DNA from: Strigamia acuminata
Lineage: Eukaryota; Arthropoda; Chilopoda; Geophilomorpha; Linotaeniidae
Reading direction: 5' to 3'
Assembly: GCA_949358305.1 (NCBI GenBank)
Contig: CASHSZ010000009.1
Location: 1 to 50,000, forward strand
Length of the DNA stretch: 50,000 bases
Under the pieces are notes generated by a model. The model ran no database searches and was not told where the DNA came from. It saw only the letters and a program-made list of their open reading frames with translations. The translations under genes and the position numbers were made by a program. Positions 44,432 through 50,000 of this stretch are shown in pieces (the first letter of the stretch is position 1; each line of letters starts with the position of its first letter).

Positions 44432-45237
44432 CGCGCCTCCTCGGCCAGCGCCGGGTCGCCCGTCTTATTGATAGATCGGATTCGTCCCGTTGGCGCCGCT
44501 ACCACGGTTTCCTTTGACGCCGACTCCTTTTATTTTATTTTATTTTATTTTATTTTATTTTATTTTTTTCTCTTGTTTGTTTTGTTTTTTTTTAAATATA
44601 AACCGATGGTTGGTTTGATTAAACCGCCTACTTGTAGGTTAGAAATGAAATGAAATTGTTCGCGGACTTGTCACCAGATGTCACACGGGTTTGTTTATCC
44701 ACGGTGCACCCTAGCGCGCGATTGTTTGGCACCAACAACGTTTATCAATTGCCTGTCGATTGTCGAGTGAGTAAACAAATTGGTCTATTAACCACGATCG
44801 CGACCACACGTATGCACCCGTACACGCGAAACAGCGTACGCCAATACGGCGTGCAAATTCGTTTGGTCGCGTTTCGGTCGCGTCGCTCATGGCGGCGAGA
44901 AAACTTGATCGCGGGAACAGCTTCATTTCAACTTTTTTTTCTTTTTAATTAGTTTTAATTAACTAACTGATCAATTAATTAATTAATTAATTAATTAATT
45001 AATTAATAAAAATAAATAAAAATAAAATGAAATAAAATAACGAGACGCAAACGGCCGGGGTAGCGGGCTCGGTGTCCCGCTCGCGGATTTCGCGCGACGT
45101 GTTCTGTCGCCCCATCTTCGATCCCTCGTTCCCGGTTTATCGTCGCTTGTCACTCAATTTATTTTCACATTTTCACGTTGTTCGTTTGTTTTATTTATTT
45201 AATTATTTATTTATTTAATTTTTCTTCTCCCGCGTAG
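44118..45237. other. Intergenic segment with microsatellites, upstream of the large gene
   Basis: This contains an ACAG repeat (about 44,393-44,430), a TTTTA pentanucleotide repeat (about 44,527-44,564) and a TTAA-rich run (about 44,972-45,005). A 100-codon plus-strand frame at 44,650-44,952 (MKLFADLSPDVTRVCLSTVH...) has no recognised domain, and GTGAGT at about 44,766 could be a donor in it. The stretch 45,045-45,160 is GC-rich and may hold the promoter and first exon of the next gene, followed by a TTTA-rich intron ending CCGCGTAG at 45,237. Confidence 0.4.
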
Positions 45238-45244
45238 ACACCAG

Positions 45245-47806
45245 ATGGAAAAAGAAGAAGAAAAAATAGTCGATGAGACCGAGCTCAACATCGGAACGGA
45301 GGTCGAGGTCGAAGAAACGGATGCCGTGGCTGTAGCGGCGAAACCCGTAAGTGAAAGAGTCGTTCCGTAAACCATCTATTCATCCATTCATTTAATTAAT
45401 TCGATCGCTTATTTACAGGCCACGATCGACGACGAGGCGGTGGTTCCCGACATGCCGCGGCTGCAGCGGACGACGTCGGCGGCGTCCGAGTCGACCACCG
45501 AGGAACCAAAGGTAGCGCCGAGTGAAAGAATCGCCTCGATTTGTTTCGTTTTGTTTCACGCGTTACTTTATATCTTACTTTTCCACTTATTTTTATTTTT
45601 ATTTCTATTTTTCCTTTTATTTTTATTTATCTTTTTCTTTTTATTTGTTCGTTCGTTTCCAGGTCGTGTCCATCGACGAAGGGTTGCAGCCTCGCTTCCC
45701 GGACGACGGCAACGCGCCCGTGCCGAGTCCGACAGGACCCGACAGGGTGGTGGGTTTAAAAAAAAAAAAAAAAAAAAAAAAATATTTTTGTCCCACTATT
45801 ATTTCATCTTATTAACTCGTCCGCCTCTTTCCAGGTCACGCTGCCCACGCGACGGTCCGCGAGTCGGTCGTCGCTGTCATCGTCACTACCGTCGCCGCTA
45901 CTGCAATCGCCGACGTATTCGCCACTACCGCCGCCATCCCCATCGACGGTGAGTGAAATTGTTGTTGGTTTGTTTGGGTCGAAACGTGCACGAACAAAAA
46001 AGTTCGAGTCCGGTAAAAATCGAGCCGAGGCCTCGACGCTTGCCCGTCCGCCGTCAAAGTAGCGCCCGAGAACGAGCGTTAGAGCGCATCCGACCAACTC
46101 GGATCTGTTTCGTTTCGCCTCGTTTCATAAGTTACTCCTTCTTTTCTTTTCTTTCGCCCGCCTTTTTCTTTAATTCGCTCGTTTACTTATATTTGTCTGT
46201 TCGTTTGTTTTCTTCCAGGTCGTGCCGGGCTCGTCGTCGTCGACGGTCGACCCCCGACCACGGCCCGCGGGACCCGAGACGGTGAGTAAAAGAATTATCG
46301 CGTAATTATTTTATTTTATCGATCCCGTTTATTTCGTTTTCTCGCGGGTGACGCAGCTTTCTCGGTCCCCGGGCGAAGACGAGGACGAAGAGTCGCAGGA
46401 CACCACGCTGCCCCTGAATAGCCAGGCGTCGCTCGAGTCGCAGGCGACGGCGACAACAACGGCCGGGTCGCAGACCGGACGACTTGGGTTGTTCGAGGCG
46501 GCGATGATGATGCTGCGCGGTCCGAAGTCGCGGTCGACGGCGCCGGTGAGTGAAAGAATCGTCATTCCCACGCTCGTTTTATTTTATTTTCTTAGTCCGC
46601 CGCTCGTTTCGCTCCTTTCCAGATCCAGCCAGATTCGCCACGACAACAGCAACAACCATCGAATGCGTTGGCACCGGGTTTGTCGCGGCCCGCGGGTCGG
46701 GCGATGAGCGAGCGGCGGTCCGCGGAGTCCACGGGCGCGTCGCCGGTGTAAGTTTGACGCGTTCTTTGCGGGTCGCGCGCAATGTCTCACAATTTCACCT
46801 CTTTTGTAGGAAAAAGAGAGACGCGAAAGAGACCGAGGGGGAGCAGAGTGAGGATGACAGTAGTGACACCGACGACGGGCAGAGCGATGACGAGGCCGAC
46901 GAGGAGCTGAGCGGGAGTGAAGCCGACGAGAGGAGTGATTGGATGCGTGGGTGGTTAGCGAAAGAGGAGGAAAAGAGGGCGATGGCGGAGAAGAAGAAGA
47001 AAGAGGAAGAAGAGGAGGAAGAGAGGGCGATGGCGGAGAAGAAGAAGAAAGAGGAGGAGGAGAAGGAGGAGAAGAAGAAGAAGAAGAAGGAGAAAAGGGA
47101 GAAGAAGAAGAGAAAAGAGGAGGAAAAGAAGGCGAGGGCGGAAGAGAAGAAGAAGAAGGAGGAAGAAGAGGAGGAAAAGAGGGTGATGGCGGAGAAGAAG
47201 AAAAAGGAGGAAGAAGTGGAGGAAAAGAGGGTGATTGCGGAGAAGAAGAAGAAAGAGGAAGAAGAGGAGGAAGAGAGGATGATGGCGGAGAAGGAGAAGA
47301 AGGAGGATGAGGAGAAGAAGAAGAGGAAGGAGAAGAAGAAGAAGAAGAAGCCGAATGATGAGGGGGGAGAGGTGAGAACGGAGAAGGGGACGGAAGAGAA
47401 AAAGGGCGCCAGAAAGACGAAAGAGAAGAGAGGCGATAAGAAGGCCGTGAAGAGGGAGACGAGGGCGGGAGGGAGCGCGTGGAAAAGGATGAAGAAGGTA
47501 ACGTTTTGGCATTTCCATCACCCAACTTCGTGCATATTTCTTTTTTTTTATATTTTTTTTTCTCTTTTTCCTTACCCGCGTTCTTTCCTCAAACAAACAG
47601 CCTGGAGTGGCCGCGAGAGGTATTTTCTCTTGTCTCAACTCGATCGTCCGTACTCACACACTCGCTCATTTACGAGTTTACTTTACTTTACCTTATTTTA
47701 CTTTACTTTACTTTAATTTACTTTATTTGTTTATTTGTTTGTTTGTTTGTTTGTTTGTTTGTTTGTTTGTTTCTTTATTTATTTATTTATTTATTTATTT
47801 ATTCAT

Positions 47807-47866
<60 letters not shown>

Positions 47867-50000
47867 TTTTTCTCCTTTTCTCGGTAGACGCCCGGGAGAT
47901 TCCCATCGCCGATCTTAATCGCGTCGACGTCTTCGTCTTCGCCGCAATCGTCGCCGGAGACGTTTGAGGCGACGGCGCCGCTTTCGTCGGAGGTGCTGCT
48001 ACAGCGAGTCACCGTACCCGTGGAGCGGTTGTCGGAGAACGACATCCAGCGGGCGCGCAAACCCGCCCCGGACCCGCAGACCGTCGCCGGAGACGCCACA
48101 TCACCGGCGCATCCGGAACGAGTTCCGGCGCCGTCGACGCCACAGACGTCGCCGAAGTCGCCTTTGCCGTCTTCCGGGCGAGCTTCGGTCTCGTCGCCGC
48201 AGTCGTCATCGCCGACGCCGACGCCGCCGCCGCCGCCCCCGAAACGGTTGCCACCGCTGCACATCACCCTGCGGCCTCGGAATCTAAAGCGGAAGTTGTC
48301 CGATGGTCGCGCGACCAAGGCCGCGAAAGTGGCGAAAGCGGTAATTTTTGTCGATACTCGTATACCGTTTGTTCGCTCGTTTGTTTTTGATTGTCTGTTT
48401 AATCAGTCGTTTTGCTTCTTCCAGACACAAGGAACTCGCTCGACGATGCTCGACAAGTCGTCCGGTGGCACCGGCGCCGCCAACGAGCTGTCCGGTGGCA
48501 CCGACGCCGCCGCCGCCGCCGCCGCCGCGACAACGGACGCGGTGACGGAAGCGAGGATTAAGGCGGCGGTGGGGGCGGCGGTGGAAGCGAAGATGGAGGC
48601 GATGGAGGCGAGGATGCTCCGGATGGTGAAGGGGGCGACGGGGAGCACGTCAACGCGGCGACGGCGGAGGGGGAGAGAAGAGAACGAGCGAACGGGGGGC
48701 GGTGGAAGAAGGAGGACGAAGGGCGCCTCGTCGTCGGGGAAAGAGGCGCCAGAGAAGGAGGGCAATAAGGCCCACTACTGCGCCATGTGCGCTTTCCGCC
48801 CGGACAGTAAGAAACAAGACGAACGAACAAACATTTATTTGTTTGTTTATTTATTTATTTATTTATTTATTTCAAATTCCAATTTTCTCTATAGAAGTGA
48901 CGAAGTACGGGAGCTTCTTCCGGGACGCTTTCCGCCACTGGCGGAAGTGGCACGCCGTCCTGGACGACGCGGCCGAGGCCGCCCGAGGGTTGCTGCGGCT
49001 GTATTCGCGCCAGCCCCGTCTTTTGATTTCGGTGAATATCGAACTACCGTAGTTGAACGACTAGTTCGCTTTCTTCTTCATCCTCTTCCTCTTTTTCCTT
49101 TCTCTTTATTTATTTATTTATTTATTTATTTCATTTTATTTTATCGTCAACGTTGTTCTTGTTGTTGTTGTCCTCCTCTAGACGTTGAAACGGATGCACG
49201 CCGAAGACGAGGATGGACATTGCCCTCTTTGCTCGGCGACGCCGTCCGCCGATGGGCTGGCCGACCATTGGCTGGATGTCCATCGGTTCGGGACCACCCC
49301 CCCGGCGTGGATACGCGAGGAAGAGGAGAGAGAAGACGAGGAGGGGAGGCGAACCGAGGACGAGGACGAGGACGAAGACGACGACGAAGAAGACGACGAC
49401 GACGGCACCCAGCATGCTCGCGGTGCTCCCCATTCGCCGCCGCGAAAGAAACGCCGCCGCAACGATTGGGACGGGTCGTTGTCGGGGAAGGTGTGTTCGG
49501 ATGGGAGTGTTCGGCTCACGCGATGGGTCGTCGACGAACTTCGGTCTTTGATCGGAGAGGTAAACGACTCTTTTACGTAAAATTTAATTTTAATCAATTA
49601 ATTTATTAATTTGTTTTGTTTTGTTTTGTTTTTCCTTTTTCTTCGTTCCACAGACGGACAACGTCGTTGTTGCGACGATGGACGAGATGTTGCACAAGTG
49701 GGACATATCACCGGTGGGTATATCCGCTGCGCGTGTCGTTGTCGGCGCGTTCTAATTATTCGTTTTCCTTTTTTCCTTTCAGCCGGAACACCGGCCGCTC
49801 GTGTTGACGTTTATGGCGGAGGGGGTCCCGCCAGTGCCCGCGGGGCCATCTTCGGCGCCGGGTCTGCAGGTGCCCGTGCCCGCGGAAGAGCACGAAGACG
49901 GTGGTGGAGAGAGGTGCGGAAAAGACGGTGAAGAAGGGCGCGACGACGACGGCGACTTCGAGGCGGGACCGAAGCGAGTGGAGGGGGGGAAGGTGTGGAA
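45245..50000 (+). CDS. Large multi-exon protein with acidic, Ser/Pro-rich, coiled-coil and paired C2H2-like regions (3' end beyond window)
   Basis: The proposed exons are 45245-45346, 45419-45511, 45663-45746 (or 45749), 45835-45948, 46219-46281, 46357-46545, 46623-46747, 46810-47497, 47888-48340, 48425-48806, 48895-49031, 49182-49559, 49654-49713 and 49783 to the window end. All join in frame with GT..AG introns, giving at least 1,028 residues. In order: an acidic N-terminus; Ser/Thr/Pro-rich exons; an Asp/Glu/Ser stretch; a Glu/Lys coiled coil (about 305-445) built on a repeat like KRxMAEKKKKEEEE; a Pro/Ser-rich region ending HITLRPRNLKRKLSDGR; an Ala-rich segment; finger 1 (C756, C759, H779, H784) and finger 2 (C824, C827, H839, H844); an acidic run; and a basic KKRRR at 899-903, a possible nuclear signal. 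The finger introns match genes 1 and 2. Function is unknown; a nuclear role is inferred. The second donor and the exon near 47,601 are uncertain. Confidence 0.7.
45758..45782 (+). repeat. Poly-A run in intron
   Basis: About 25 adenines begin ten bases after the third exon of the large gene. The tract lies on the 5' side of the intron, close to two competing donor readings (GTGGTG and GTGGGT). Confidence 0.7.
46960..47355 (+). repeat. Polypurine tract coding the Glu/Lys coiled coil
   Basis: Inside the largest exon the coding strand is almost only A and G for about 400 bp, in GAG/GAA/AAG/AAA codons. It decomposes into about six copies of a 45-50-bp repeat around GCGGAGAAGAAGAAGAAAGAGG. The repeats encode KRxMAEKKKKEEEE. 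The long purine strand could form triplex DNA. Confidence 0.75.
47700..47866 (+). repeat. TTTAC, GTTT and ATTT microsatellites in an intron
   Basis: CTTTA repeats, then GTTT repeats (about 47,726-47,771), then ATTT repeats (about 47,776-47,866) fill the intron before the exon at 47,888. Similar ATTT runs lie just 5' of acceptors in the finger introns at about 40,975-41,000, 48,842-48,872 and 49,105-49,130. Confidence 0.8.

Noticed and set aside
46584-47525. 313-codon minus-strand Ser/Pro frame
   Set aside because: It is the antisense shadow of the Glu/Lys coiled-coil exon and runs across three introns of the plus-strand gene.
47601-47619. 19-nt micro-exon PGVAAR in the large gene
   Set aside because: Including it leaves a +1 shift into the exon at 47,888, which must be read in phase 0; joining 47,497 directly to 47,888 keeps the frame. 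A 12-nt version from 47,608 remains possible.
46550-47716. 388-codon single-exon plus-strand gene
   Set aside because: The frame reads through introns at 46,748-46,809 and after 47,497; splice sites and the in-frame joins to neighbouring exons fit a multi-exon gene better.
47776-47866. Telomere-like repeat
   Set aside because: The ATTT repeat is an intronic microsatellite between two coding exons; no TTAGG or TTAGGG arrays are present.
1-50000. tRNA or rRNA genes
   Set aside because: I looked for B-box-like GGTTCGANTCC words and rRNA-like conserved stretches on both strands and found none that fit.

Overview
The window is eukaryotic nuclear DNA. It has spliceosomal introns with GT..AG ends, T-rich acceptors and short lengths (about 70-390 nt), long satellite arrays, and decayed copies of a eukaryotic ribosomal protein gene (RPS23/uS12) whose C-terminal spelling is of the animal type. 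I infer an invertebrate animal, perhaps an arthropod; the phylum cannot be fixed from this sequence.

Layout: (1) 1-20,790 and 22,681-34,013 are a GC-rich composite satellite with almost no unique sequence. Its parts are a core with GA tracts, a 1,015-bp subunit present one to three times per copy, arrays of a 53-bp unit built on the palindrome CCGTTAACGG, a 95-bp linker seen 19 times, an 832-bp higher-order array, and a 1.85-kb fold-back palindrome present twice in full and once cut at its centre. (2) 20,791-22,680 is unique sequence with at most a short coding fragment. (3) 34,014-39,497 is an AT-rich block with no convincing gene but an unusual density of short perfect hairpins. (4) 39,498-40,776 is a 594-bp tandem duplication. 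(5) 40,786-50,000 is a gene cluster.

The cluster holds three spliced plus-strand genes that I could assemble exon by exon: 111 codons at 40,862-41,379, 107 codons at 43,247-43,746, and at least 1,028 codons at 45,245 to beyond the window end. All three encode one module: a C2H2-like finger split by a phase-1 intron, a conserved helix-like linker, a phase-0 intron, and a second C2H2-like finger. The two small genes are little more than this module. The large gene puts it behind acidic, Ser/Pro-rich and Glu/Lys coiled-coil regions. I do not recognise the family. Between the small genes lies a scrambled cluster of RPS23 pseudogene pieces, and there are weak minus-strand coding candidates at 42,862-43,010 and 43,878-44,117.

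The satellite copies differ in subunit number and carry linked diagnostic variants, so the array appears to evolve by unequal exchange. The most novel elements are the paired-finger gene family, the hairpin-dense AT-rich block, and the palindromic satellite broken at its symmetry centre. All statements come from reading the sequence by eye; no searches were run.
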